Shown: piece by piece, positions 1-10,849 of the stretch
Layout: each line of letters starts with the position of its first letter
Numbering within the stretch: position 1 is the stretch's first letter
From: Polychytrium aggregatum
Lineage: Eukaryota > Chytridiomycota > Chytridiomycetes > Polychytriales
DNA: 64,000 nt
Reading direction: 5' to 3'
NCBI RefSeq assembly: GCF_025602895.1
Contig: NW_026516347.1
Span: forward strand, 1-64,000
Made by a program: the position numbers and the translations under genes
The notes under the pieces: generated by a model
Told to the model about the DNA's origin: nothing
The model's database searches: none
Seen by the model: the letters and a program-made list of their open reading frames with translations, nothing else

Positions 1-1
1 T

Positions 2-876
2 GGTATTACGAGCAGACCACCCTCAGCAAAGAGTACTGACCGCTCGCTGCTGGCGATTCGACTCAGCGATGGAGGCACCGTGCGAGAACAGTTTGAGTCC
101 AGCCAGACGCTTGGCGATGTCAAGGCATTCATTCAGAGGGTGAGCAAGCGTTTGATCATTCACCGCTCCACGCGATTGTGCAAGAGTGCATGCATTTCAC
201 TCAACGGCTGCCAACATACGTGCGTGGGTGTCCCGGCCTCGCCCTTCTGCATGAACTCACTCGTGGATCAAACTTTTGCCTTCCAAACCGACTCTGATGC
301 CTCTCGGTGTAGACGGCGCCGCAACAGGGTCCGTTTGTGATGGTCAATTCATCGGTCCTGCCCAGCACCGTTCTGGACATTACAGGTAATTCATGTGCAC
401 TGCCGGCAGGCGTTCGACGATTGTTTCGTTCTCCCCGAGCAGATCGTTAACTTGCTCGAATGCGCAACCAGACGAATCCAAGACCCTTCTGGAGCTCGAT
501 CTCACCCCCTCCGGAACAATCACCCTGCGTCCCGGTCGCAACGTGGCTACGGCCTATGCGAGCAATCCAGCTACAAACGGATCGGCTTCTGGCCTGCTTT
601 CGCAGTGGATTAGCTGGGTCTGGGTGTTTGCTGATGTCGATACTTGGCTCCTTCTCGTCAAGATACACTGTTGCCTCGGCCCAGACTGCGACTCAGACTC
701 AGAGCGCATCCAGTCCCTCAGAGGCAGCAAAGGGGCTCGCTGGAGCAGCCCGATCAACCCGCAGATCGCGAGGCAACCCTCGAATCCGAACCCTCTATGA
801 CAAGGCCAGCGATGACGACAGCGAGACCGACGACGAAAGAACATACAACGGAAACTCAACTAACCAGCAGTGGTGA
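2..876 (+). CDS. UBX-domain protein, 5' part outside window (UBXN4-like)
   Basis: The frame is open from base 2 and encodes the first half of a UBX domain (LAIRLSDGGTVREQFESS, then TLGDVKAFIQ) up to a GGTGAGC donor near 148. The last UBX strand, KTLLELDLTPSGTITLRPG, lies around 465-525 after an acceptor near 462. A C-terminal segment ending in DDERTYNGNSTNQQW stops at 876. UBX domains bind the AAA ATPase p97/Cdc48. The NGNST ending recalls UBXN4/erasin of ER-associated degradation, which is a weaker assignment. The central exon (about 150-460) and the frame change between about 600 and 790 could not be resolved, so an intron or a small lesion there is possible. Confidence 0.6.
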
Positions 877-1258
877 AGGCGCTTCCCACGCCACCGCAGA
901 CATCGTACGGCCATGCAGCGTATGAGCAATGCGCCTGCGATGATGTTGTACAGCTCGCTCAAGGAACATGGGTGATCAAGGCTGGTGCGCTTGGCTGCGG
1001 CAACACCACTCTATCGTGCTGTGGTGCATCTTTGTTTCTTGCCCTCAACACAAAAGTCGGGTAGCGATGTTCTTGGGCATACTGTGTGAATGTATTCATG
1101 GCCGAGACAACTTTGGTCAATGCCCTCACTGCCACGCCCCTGGCTTGATTTTTGCATATTGTATAGTGTTGGGGAGACACTCGCTCTAAAGCACACCTGT
1201 GTCGGACGAGTCGACCCGGCGGCGGCGTTTCAGGTGAGCGGCGGCAGCGACAGCATAT
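877..1258. other. Intergenic, convergent 3' ends
   Basis: This lies between the UBX gene (+) and the ABC1 kinase gene (-), which converge. I see no credible gene or RNA here. Several overlapping frames are open only by chance. Confidence 0.5.
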
Positions 1259-4165
1259 TTAGTGCCAAAAGGGAACAACAACCAGAAGATCCAACAGCAG
1301 CATCTTGAACCCGACAGCCCAAAAGCTGGCTAGCGAATCAATGTAGCGTGGGCTCTTCAGGAGATCCGCCCACATGCTGAGTGACTGCAGAGTCAAGCCG
1401 TGAGCCAGCGGGGTCTGATCCGTTTCAGAAGCCGCCGCCCAGCCTCTTCCGGCCAAGATCTCGGCAACGGTGTTGATATGGATGGTGAGAGCGCAGTACC
1501 AGCCCATGACAGAGACCATGCGCATCATGTGCTCCTGATCCGAGCCCGTCACGCCGAGAGCCTCGTCGACGGATCGCAAGAGATCGTTCGTCTTGAGCAG
1601 CAGCAGCATCTCTCTGGGAAGCTTGGCCAGAATCTCGGCCAGGGCGATGTAGAACCGGCCAGAGCTGGCGTTGTTTTGGATGCGGTTGACCTCCCCGCGA
1701 GTGCGCACCGTGGCTAGCCCAGTCCCGCTGCCCGAGATGACATCCCAGGTGCGTCCGGTCAGCATCGAGGCGAACAGCCGGTGGTGGGTGATGTCTCCGT
1801 CGGCTCGCTCGGTAACATGGCGGTCGTACTTCGTGAAGATCTTGTACGAATACTCCTCGATCGCGTGCTCGTCGCCTCGGATGCAGGCCGCCCAAAGATG
1901 GGCATAGTCGAGTCGGAATTCGCGGGAAAGGGTGCGGTAGAGACCGTGGTCCACTGGGAACGAGTAAAGGAGCCAACGAGAGGAGTCGGTACGGCGTCAG
2001 AAGGTTGGCGTCCCCAGTATAGCCTTGGGTCGCTCGCAAGCACAGGGCAGGGCCGGAGAGCTGTGCTCAAGCCCGACCTTCGAGGAGCATCACAAAGCAT
2101 GTGCAGCACTTACACAGGACGATCTCAAAGTTTTCAGGATTATGAGGGGTTCGGGCAAAGAACGAAAGCCAGGTGCGCCGGGTGGCAGACTTTGGACGCA
2201 CAAAGAGGTTTCCGCTGAAGAAAGCATTAGACATGGCTCGCATTAGCACTACCCACGGGCGCAGTGTCGGCAAGACTGCTCGACGCTACCGGTGCCCATG
2301 GCATTGTCCATGTTGTCGCTTGTGCCGTCGTTCTTCTCATCGTCACAGCCTCATCCCCACCACTGCAGTCGCACAGTTTCGCTTACGGATGAGGATCGCA
2401 GTGGACAAATCTGGCATGGATGGATCGAGGCATAAGTAGGAGCTGGACATCATCGAGCAGGAGAGCCCGACCCAACGAGCAAGCGACATGTACACGGCCA
2501 TGAACCTACCCGTGCATAAATATCATTTCCGAGTACAGCCGGGTCAGGGCCGCGGACACACGCACGGGGTTGATGTTGTGCTGGTTCATGTACTTGAGAT
2601 CGTCGATGCGGGAGCCCTGGGCGACTGAAAACGAGTGCCGCCAGTGTCTCAGTACAGGGGACCCTGCGCAAGCTGCTGCTCAACATGCCGACCCACGAGC
2701 CATGACGGCTGGACTCACACTCCATGATGAGCACCCGACGGCTCGCCCAGTACACCTCCGGGATCATGAGGATGGGCTCGTTTGCAAAGTTCTTGGCGAC
2801 CTGGACCGAGTTTTCCATTTCATGCTTGAAGTCGAGCTCCTTGGGCAGCGACAGCTTCATCTCTGTCGCGAGCCAGTCGAATTCAAACTCAGGGAAAGCA
2901 TACTTGATCCAACTGTGCAAGCAAGTAACGGATGCACGGCCAGAGCAGTCCCGCAACGCAGGTGACGAGAGAACACGAGCAAAGCCCGTTGTGAGCAAGA
3001 GCAGAGGAGAAACGGCCATGCGGGATGCGTGGACGACCTAGCGTCAATGGTATCGATCGGCGGACCAGCAAGAAAGCAGCATCCCTGTGCAGATCCGCAG
3101 GCCGGCCGGGCTGAACCAAGGCGAGCAGAGTCGTTGGCCGAACCAGATGTGCCAAACATCAAGCCGCCCCTGCCCCAACCACTGTGATAGCTTACCTGAC
3201 GATGCCAGCGACGCCCTGGATGTCGATGTTGACAAACTCGTCGAGCGATGGATGCTGCAGCTTGACGGCCACCTCGCGACCGTTGGATCTGAGCCTGGCC
3301 TTGTGGACCTGGGCGAGCGAGGCCACGCCGAGAGGCTTGGGGTCAAACTCCTCAAAGAGGTCCGCAATCGAGGAGCCCAGGTCCTGCTTGAGCATGGCGT
3401 CGATTTCCTCGATGGACGATGGCGGGCACTGGTCCTGCAATGGCTTCATGGTCTCGGTGTACTCGGACGGCAGCAGAAAGACCAGAGCCGAGATGTGTTG
3501 ACCCTGGAGCCATGGGACATGCGAATCGCAGGGCCGGGAGTGAGCAGCAAGTTTGCCGTCCACAACGACAGCATCGGCACTGCATCGGTGTTGGGTCGGT
3601 ATTGCATCGGTATTGCATCGGCATTGTCGGCATGTAGGTTCAGACAGATTCGTGCATAATCTCTTCCCAAGGATCCGCAGGCGACGGGACTTACCAGTTT
3701 GATGTAGGTGCCTCCCTGGAGCCGGCACAGCGCTAGGAGCTTCTCGGCCGAGCGCTGGTGGACCTGCGACTTGAGGTCGGAATATGCATCCCAGCCGATA
3801 ACCTCGGGCTGCTTGTCCTTGGACAGCGTCGATTTGTAGTCCCAGACGATGGAGATGACCGAGGCAGCGGTGCGGTAGGATCTCAGGACCGCGATTGCTG
3901 CGTGCTGGCATCCGACGGGATCGTAGACGTAGTATCCCAGGGCGCCGGCACCAATGGTCAGCAGCGAAGCCACCCGCAGTGACATGCCCTGCGGCTTTCG
4001 GGCTTGGGAAGACCCGGCGGCACTCTGGGCAAAGGTCCTCGACGGTCCTGAGCGAGTGCCGGGATGCCAGCGGCCGGGCCATTGTGAAGGGGAGGGCAGC
4101 GACGGGGCAATCGACCGAGCTCTGGCCGCTCCCGACCAGAGCTGTCGCAGGGCCAGTCCAGACAT
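1259..4165 (-). CDS. ADCK1/MCP2-type ABC1 (UbiB family) atypical kinase
   Basis: This is a mitochondrial ABC1-family kinase-like ATPase linked to lipid and coenzyme Q homeostasis. Exons on the minus strand are 4165-3695, 3503-3196, 2912-2719, 2624-2510, 2410-2387, 2214-2114 and 1953-1259. They total 1908 nt and give 635 aa with every junction in phase. Visible motifs are the KxGQ element (GGTYIKLGQHISAL, formed across the exon 1/2 junction, about residues 152-163), LAQVHKARL, VAVKLQHPSL, the catalytic FVHCDPHPGN (about 364-373) and LLDHGLY (DHG in place of DFG, about 405). The N-terminus is Ser/Arg-rich and acid-poor, followed by a hydrophobic stretch near residue 65, as expected for a mitochondrial inner-membrane protein. 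It is divergently arranged with the DDX59-like gene. Exon 5 is only 24 nt. Confidence 0.9.
3571..3630. repeat. Imperfect GCATCGGT/TATTGCATCGG tandem repeat in an intron
   Basis: Short direct units built on ATTGCATCGG lie inside intron 1 of the ABC1 kinase gene. They do not touch the splice sites. Confidence 0.7.
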
Positions 4166-4412
4166 GGTTCGCTTGCAACGGAGGGGGCGACAGAAGACAG
4201 ACAGCGCAGCCAGCGGAGGACAGGGGTGCTGACGAGGGATGCCCGAAGGCGATTCGGCCTGGAGCTGCAGGGCTTGGGATTGCGATGGGAAAGCGGGTCA
4301 ATTTTTTTTTTTTTTTCCTGCTTGAATTGCGGATCTGGAAGCACAAGGGATCCGCGCGGGCCGATGCTCTCTGTCGTCGATCTCGCCATCGCTCGCCTCG
4401 CCTTGGCATACT
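4166..4412. promoter_or_regulatory. Divergent promoter between ABC1 kinase and DDX59-like genes
   Basis: The two start codons are 247 bases apart on opposite strands, so both promoters must lie here. A run of 15 T at 4302-4316 (poly-A on the minus strand) is the most conspicuous element and may be nucleosome-excluding. No TATA box is evident. Confidence 0.5.
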
Positions 4413-6773
4413 TTGTCGTCGGCGATATCAACATTGCATCGCATCCCGGCAGCCATAACGGACCAACACGAGCAGACGATACCGGCCAAGCGGCCCGAGA
4501 CAGGCTCGCCTCCCGGGCCCAAGCGCCTCAAATCACTCGCAGCGAGCCTGTTGTCGATCGAACCGATATCGACTCCTGCGGATGCCAGCACCCACGACGG
4601 CGTTGCTCAAAGCGTCGTCCTCCACAGCCCCGATGGGCAGCATCGCATTCCTGCTGAGTCGGACCCAGCCCTGGATCTGAGGTGCTTCAACATCAGGCCT
4701 ATCGTTTCCAATCCAGAGATGCCCCCAACGGATGCTCCTCAGCTCGCTGGCATCGACGCAGATGCCGAAATCGATCCCGTGGCCCTATTTTCGTATCAGC
4801 AGCCATGGCCGCAGCCGGGCGATCCGCTCTGCTGCGTCTGCGGCCGGTACGGCGCATATATATGCGATGTCACCGACCACGATGTTTGCTCGCTGGAATG
4901 CAAGGCTGCCGATCTTGAACAGTATCTCCGGACGATTACAGCCCATCGCTCTGAAGCGCCCGGACAGAGCCGCAAACCGCCGACACCACCCGTGCGCCGA
5001 TGGAGAGAGCCCCCGCTCCCTCCTCCGTCGCCTGAGCTGAGAGTCAACCGCTCGCACCTGCTTCGGCTGATGCGACAGTCCCGGGGCGGTCCTGCTCGAA
5101 CTGCTCCATGGACACAGATCGCAGCGCTGGTCGAGCCATCCGGGATAACTGTAGCATATGAGGGAACAGAGCCGCTCCCACTGCCAATCGCAGAGTTCAG
5201 TCAGGCCCCTGCCTTGCCAGCAAAGCTACTGAGCAACATGGCTCTCGCTGGTCTGAGACGACCAGGCCCGACCCAGAGGATGGCGATTCCCTCGATCATG
5301 GACGGATTAGACGTGCTCCTGACAGCCCCGAACGACGGAGATCGTAGTCTATGCTATATCATTCCGGCCATCTCCTTCTGCGCTGCCATCTCGACGTACC
5401 TCTCTGCAGCCAAGTCGCCAATACCCCAACACCAGAAGGGTCCCTATGTCCTCATAATGGCGCCGACACGAGAACACTGCGTCCAAATCGAGGATCGCAT
5501 CAAGGCGCTGGCAAGCGGAATCGAGCGTCTCAAGACCGTCCTGCTGGCAGGAGGCTGCCCGCTGCCGAATCAGCTGCACCGCCTCGAACAAGGTATTCAG
5601 ATCGCCATCGCAACTCCAGGAAGGCTGGCATCGCTGCTTGCATCGGACTCGGGCAAACCTTACTTTGAAAGCCTTGCGCTCATGGTTGTCGACGGCACGG
5701 AAGGCATGATCGAGGGCAGCACCAAAGAGCAAATGTCGACGGTTCGCAAGCTGCTTCCAGGATCCAAGCGCATCCGAGTCTGGTGTGCGTCGATGGCATC
5801 GCCGGGGGTCCTTGACCTCTGCATCAAGCCTGGCCCTGGCAAGAAACCCAAGGCCGGCATGGCCAAATCCCACGCCACTGAGACACATACCCTCTGGATC
5901 CACCTTGGCGCGCAGTTGCCGACTATTCAGAATGAAGGCGCCAAAGTTGCAGCGTCGCATGAGATAGTACCCGATATCCCCGAGAGCGTGAAGCACACGT
6001 TTCTGTGGGTTGAGACCCCATCGAAGCCGAAGCAACTCATCTCCATCGTCACAGACACAAAGTACTTTCGTCCGCAGCAGCAGCGACTCTTGGTCTTTGT
6101 GGAGTGCAGAATCGGCGCCGAGATGCTCGCCAAGTGCATCAAAACGCAGTCCACCCTCAAGGCCGTTGTGCTCCACGGCGAGAAGACCAACCGGGAGCGA
6201 GAAACAGCCCTGGAACAGTTCACGGAGGGGCAGCACGGGATCTCGGTGTGCGTGGCGACCGGAGTGATGGCACGTAGCATCGCCGTGGAGGCCGATCTGG
6301 TGAGTCTGCTGCTCGCCTTGGCACGTCGGTGACGCTGAGTATGGTGGAGAAGCATCGTTTCTATCTCACGGGGTAGTAAGCGTGTGTGTCGACAGGTACA
6401 ACCGCGATACTCACTACCCGATATGCGCTCTTGTATTGTGGAATAGGTGCTCAACTACGATATGGCACTCTCAGGTAAGGCCCAGTGCACCAGGAGTGGC
6501 TGCTTCTTGGAGGTACCTTGAGCGAAAGCACCACCACATCTGCTACGCAATGTACTGACCCAAACAAACCATGATGGCCCTGCAGTTGCAAGCTACATCC
6601 ATCAAATCCGGCGCTGCCGACCAAGCAAAGATAAACTCGGCTGGGCAATCACATTCATCAATAGAGACCATGAGAAGCTCATCCCTGAGCTCGTCGCCAA
6701 GCTTAATCAGCTCCCCGCCGGAACCGTGACACCGCTGCCTGCTCAGATGAAGCGACACCAACGACCATCATGA
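4413..6773 (+). CDS. DDX59-like protein: HIT zinc finger plus degenerate DEAD-box helicase
   Basis: Exons 4413-6299, 6447-6474 and 6586-6773 give 700 aa in phase. A HIT-type zinc finger (CCVCGRYGAYICDVTD, then DVCSLECKA, about residues 139-167) closely matches that of DDX59. A Q-motif-like segment and a two-lobe DEAD-box fold follow, with APTRE, ATPGRL and VLNYDMALS recognisable. The ATPase signatures are not intact. Motif I, normally AxTGSGKT, reads TAPNDGDRS (about 304). DEAD reads VVDGTEG (about 426). SAT reads ASM. The HRxGRxGR motif reads SYIHQIRRCR. I infer a DDX59 orthologue that has lost ATP-dependent unwinding and works as a binding scaffold. The exons are clean, so it is not an obvious pseudogene. 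Confidence 0.85.
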
Positions 6774-6991
6774 CCCGCACACTCCTGACTCGCCGACAAG
6801 CAAATATACCTCCAAGCCAATCCATAGTCGATGGCGAGTTCGTGTGGATAGCATCTCTGCGTATCTCACTGGGCTCTGGCGACAGATGGTGCCGGTAGAC
6901 ATACTGGCCGGACCAGCGTGCGCTCAGGATCCAGAATGGGGCGTCCACTGGCCTTGGTCAATCGCTTGTACACTGTTATTGGATCGCCTTA

Positions 6992-7017
6992 CACTTTATT
7001 CAGAAAAAAACGGGACA
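6992..7017 (+). repeat. Left terminal inverted repeat
   Basis: It starts CACTTTATTCAG directly after the TA at 6990-6991 and ends AAACGGGACA. Read outward (minus strand) it contains AATAAA eight bases from the element edge. Confidence 0.9.
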
Positions 7018-7089
7018 ATATAGCCGTTTCCATGAACATGTAGTATGTGCTGTGCTTGCGTCAAGCAAAGCCACAAGAAATAAAACAGA
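6992..7089 (-). ncRNA. Candidate Fanzor guide-RNA (omega/fRNA) end
   Basis: This is the non-coding segment between the Fanzor stop codon and the element edge. The same block is kept almost unchanged in two derivatives that lost nearly all of the protein (10968-11065 and 25998-26096). In the Fanzor sense it can fold TGCTT-GACGC-AAGCA, closed outside by TGTG/CACA. It ends in a T run and AATAAA just inside the TIR. In TnpB/Fanzor systems the guide RNA overlaps the nuclease gene's 3' end and runs into flanking DNA. The RNA itself is inferred, not seen. Confidence 0.4.
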
Positions 7090-9533
7090 TCACTTTGGCA
7101 GCCTCCGAGTGAAGACCGCCGGTCGCTCTCCGATCTCCACAATCGACCTGCATACTGTGATCATGTTGCGCGCCGCATTGACGTCGCGATTCCACACTGT
7201 CCGGCAGCTGGGATTCTTGCAGCTCCTGACAAAGTGGGAATTCGCAACACTGGGCGCATCGAGTCCTTCCAACCGAACTGGCTCCAGGCACTTGGAGCAC
7301 ACTTGCGAGGTGTTGAACTCGTTCGTCGAGGCCACCTTGACGCTTCCATGATGGTGATTGGGACGGCGTCGGTGGTGCTCGAACTGCTCAAAGTACCGAG
7401 CAAATCGCTGCCTCCGAGGGCTGGATGCATAGCCCTTGCCCTGTCGCCATGACGCATTGCCAAAGGCGATCACCACATCGCTCTCCCTCGGGACGTGCTT
7501 CAGGACGGCCTTGCACATCCTGTCGACGGCCACTTGGCGCCTCTTGTGGCCCGTGAAGCGATGGTGACGGGCCTTCTTGCCAAGGTGGAAGTCGAGCTGC
7601 ACTCGTAGCTCCGGTCGCAGGACATGGGTGAGATGGACCTTGAAGGCCTCCGAGGACTGCACCTTGGGCGAGGGGGTGGTCGACATCCAGGTCTCGATGC
7701 CGAGTCGATACTTCATGGTGTTGTGCCACTTGGTGTTGGACGTATGGCCACACATTTGCTGGTAGTGGCCATTGGAGAATGAGACCACCTCGTCTTGGTG
7801 GCCCGGTGCTTGGATGACCGCCGTGAAGATGGAGCCGACTCCAGGATCGATGCCAATCCAAGTGGTGCGATCGGGGTCTGGGTCGCCGATGTGGGCCTGG
7901 ATACGCTGCTCGGCAGTCGGAGGAGGCTCAATGGTCTCGGTGCGATCGGTTCGAGGCAGAAACTTGACGAGACCGATGGTGCATCCAATGCCATCGGTGC
8001 TGATCTCGTAGTTGAACAGCTTCTTGTTCACGTCCCGCTCTTGGAAGAGGGAACTACGCAGCTTGAAGCAACTGCGCCAGAGACGATCCTGGTTGTTGAC
8101 ACCGTCCTCACCTTCTTCCTTGAGCATGTCCCTGGTGAGTCCAAGGCGCTTCTTTGGACCCAGGAGTTGCCAAAGAGTGACCGTGTCGATCTTGACATAC
8201 TTGGCCCTTGCAGTACAGAGAGGGACCATCGTGCACACGGCCGGAGGAGTGTCCAGAGCGAGCTGCTTGAGTGCCCACTTGAGTCTGGATGCCAGCCTGT
8301 TGATCTTGGACTTGGTGGTGCCGAGCTCAGACTTGGCCGTGGTGAACCTCTTGTCGTCGGAGGGAATGCCTCGGGCAGTGAGCTCGTCCAGCTTGGCCTG
8401 GCGCTGCAGCTCGGTGACTCGGAGAGCGGGCATGTCACAGTCGATCCACTTGTGGACATCGTCGACCATCTTGTCCCGGGCGAGGATTCCCACATGGTGT
8501 GAGAGGCGATGGAGGGCCCGGAAGCGTCCTGGTCGTTGCTGTACCGAAACTCGTCCAGGACGTGGCCAAAGTCGGGATAGAGGAACTCGAGATCGGCCTT
8601 GGGTGGAGTCTGCCCTGGTTTCTCGAAGAGCTCGAGACAGGCCTCGATGGCTTCGTGCTTATGCTTGTTGGCTGGGAAGACAGCAGCACAGAAGCGACGA
8701 AGGAGTCTCCAGTAGGCCAGATCGAGGTGGGTGGTGCAGTTGGTAGCATAGGCATTGACAGCCAGTGTGAGAAGCTGACTGTGAGCACCGTCAGGCAGAC
8801 GAGGGGCCGGAGGCAGGTCTGCGTGCCGAGTGGTCTGGTAGTCGCGAAAGGAAGCGACCAGATGCTCGTTGTATTTCTTGGTATCCCTGGCCGTCGAGAG
8901 GGCACCGGCCTGGACGATCTTGAAGCATTGGCGGATGAAAGCAGGGGTGGACTTGGAGATGACGGGGACGGGAAGATCCTGCTCGATGCACCGGAGGATG
9001 TGCAGGTTGAGCAGCCTGGATGCCTCGAACTGGATCTGGGTCATGGCCTCGACGGTGGCCTGGATCTTGTCGCGGAGAGCGGGATTGAGACAACAGCCAT
9101 CCATGGCCTGCTTGAAGCAGCTGAACTGAGGGGCGGATGACCTTCCATCCACGAGTGGGACGACAGAACTCTTGAGGGGCCGGTATTTGGGACATTTGCT
9201 AGTGTTGCTTCGCTCGTGGTCGGTACCGTCGCACTGGCGACATCGCTTGATGGGACCAGATGAGGGACCAGATGAGGGACCAGGCTCGGTGGGATCGACA
9301 TCCATTGGATCTGCAGAAGCAGTGGTGGTGAGCGACGGAGCAACAGACGAACAAGCATGCGTGGGGTCAGAATACGAACCAGAGACAGGCTCCGACTGTG
9401 ACTTGGCTTTCTTGGGCCTGGGTGGCCGAGGCTGGCCATCACCGGTACCCTTACGCTTCGGAGGCATGGGGGCAGAGGATGCTGGATGCCTGCCAGTGGT
9501 ACTGGTCAGAGCAGAGACTTTTTTATCGTACAA
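7090..9533 (-). pseudogene. Fanzor nuclease (TnpB-like), with one frameshift
   Basis: The N-terminal half (9533 to about 8510) has a basic, Ser-rich start, a CxxCx4Hx8C knuckle (CRQCDGTDHERSNTSKC) and helical blocks. The C-terminal half (about 8510-7090) holds the RuvC-like nuclease: WIGIDPGVGS (first Asp), STNEFNTSQVCSKC (catalytic Glu plus the first zinc Cys pair), CKNPSC, and WNRDVNAARN (third Asp). The protein would be about 800 aa, within the Fanzor1 range. The halves are in different frames and join near GGGCCC at about 8513-8518, where a single missing base explains the break. Catalytic residues are intact. Start choice is uncertain: MYDKK at 9533, or MPPKRK further in. No intron is needed to explain it. 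Confidence 0.88.
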
Positions 9534-9717
9534 TGGCGCGATGATCAGATCAAGGCGAGATGAGGGAAGAAAGCAGCAGGACGAAGGTGCGGCATTTATA
9601 CCCGAGAGCAGGAGCCCGTCTGCGCGGGCTGGTTGGGGAAGTGACCCTGTTCAAAAATCGCCGAGAGGTTCAAGCCAGGGATTTGAGCGTGAAAATGGCG
9701 GAGTGATTGGAGGGAAC

Positions 9718-10621
9718 TCAACCCCAGAAGCGCATCGCTCGCTCAATCAGCCGTGGGAAGACATCTGGAAGCACCCTCCGAACGGCAGACTCAAACAGGG
9801 TCACCATCCCGACTCTGAACCCCTCGGACGCATTCAGCGCTGCTGCCTTCCTGTATTGACGCTTCACAATCCCAAAGAAGTTCTCGATGGGATTGAAGTC
9901 GGGCGAGGCAGGTGGGGTGAAGATCACTGACCATCCTCGGCGCTCGATGCAGTCCAGGACAGCCCTTGTCTTGTGCATGCTGACATTGTCCATCACAATC
10001 ACAGAGTCGTCTGGGAAGCTCGCTCGCTCAAAGAACTCGACCATCGAGTGTGTCTTGAATGATGTGGGGATGTACATGCGATGCAGCCGAGACAGACTTG
10101 TGTTTCATGTGATTGCGCTGGCGAAGCGGAGCACCCTTCGGTGAGTATCCGTAGAGAGGGAAAATGGATCTCCTGATCCCTATCTCATCGACAAAAACGA
10201 ATCGTCGTGGGTCGATGGAGCGGACCTGGTCCCTGAACTGTGCCACTCGCTCATCCAGTCGCTTGGACTTGTAGAGGTGTGTTGCCCTCTTGTGTGAGAG
10301 ACCTGCTCGGTGGATGGCAGTGTGGCAGAGTGAGAGTGATACTTTCCTCTGGAGGATGGACTCGAGCTTGCATCGCAACACAGGACCAGTCTGGAACGGG
10401 TCCTGTTCAATCAGGGTGCGAATGACTGGACATGCCTGCTCGAAGAAAGTGGATCTGCGAGCTGGGACCCGGGATGGGTCATCCAGCTTGCATCCTCGGT
10501 GCCATCGATGGATGGTGCTTTTGGACACATTGAATATGGAGGCGACCTTACGCAGGCTATGGATGAGGGCGTAGCATCGCAATGCGGCGGTGCGAAAGTC
10601 GGATGTGTGGCGAATGGTCAT
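9718..10621 (-). pseudogene. IS630/Tc1-mariner transposase, DD34E, frameshifted
   Basis: The N-terminal part (10621 to about 10085) has a helix-turn-helix (KVASIFNVSKSTIHRWHRG) and the first catalytic Asp in FVDEIGIRR. The C-terminal part (about 10077-9718) carries VIVMDNVSMHK (second Asp) and SPDFNPIENFFG (Glu), with exactly 34 residues between them. The parts lie in different frames, and the join after KHKSVSAA seems about ten residues short of the usual spacing. A small deletion with a frame change near 10070-10090 therefore probably inactivates it. Its start codon is 84 bases inside the right TIR. Confidence 0.9.
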
Positions 10622-10679
10622 GGCCAGCGCGCGATAACATTGGGTAACAAAATATTCGATGAATGGTCAAAATCCCGGG

Positions 10680-10705
10680 TGTCCCGTTTTTTATTGGATT
10701 GCCTG
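10680..10705 (-). repeat. Right terminal inverted repeat
   Basis: On the minus strand it reads CAGGCAATCCAAT followed by AAAAAACGGGACA. It abuts TA at 10706-10707. The same end recurs at 26277-26302 and at 31363-31388. Confidence 0.9.
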
Positions 10706-10707
10706 TA

Positions 10708-10849
10708 ATCTGCGTCCATGCAAAGATCAGAAACCAGCGTGCACATTTTACAGCGAAACAGGGCACTCTGTTTTGTGCCAGGACTGCTGCTTTTTTTCTG
10801 GGACCTGGATACACCCATGCATCGCTGTGCTGCGATACTGCAGTTTCAG
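10708..10849. other. Spacer between transposon and its inverted end copy
   Basis: These 142 bases are not recognisable as transposon sequence. They separate the right TIR from the inverted Fanzor-end copy. Confidence 0.4.

Larger units (their letters stand above)
6992..10705 (-). mobile_element. Mariner/IS630-type DNA transposon carrying a Fanzor
   Basis: The element is 3714 bp. It has 26-bp imperfect terminal inverted repeats (19 of 26 positions match, including 13 identical inner bases AAAAAACGGGACA) and is flanked by TA at 6990-6991 and 10706-10707, the mariner target duplication. Both genes read leftward: a DD34E transposase next to the right end and a Fanzor whose 3' end lies next to the left end. 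Both have frame lesions, so this copy is probably not autonomous. Established knowledge: Fanzor1 proteins are carried by several classes of eukaryotic transposons, mariner among them, and are RNA-guided nucleases related to TnpB. Confidence 0.9.

Noticed and set aside
7795-8746. Plus-strand open frames of about 240 codons
   Set aside because: They lie opposite the Fanzor nuclease half, whose RuvC motifs fix the coding strand.
10708-10849. Second right-hand TIR for the inverted end copy (TTTACAGCGAAACAGGGCAC near 10747)
   Set aside because: Too few positions match the real right end, and there is no transposase-side sequence after it.
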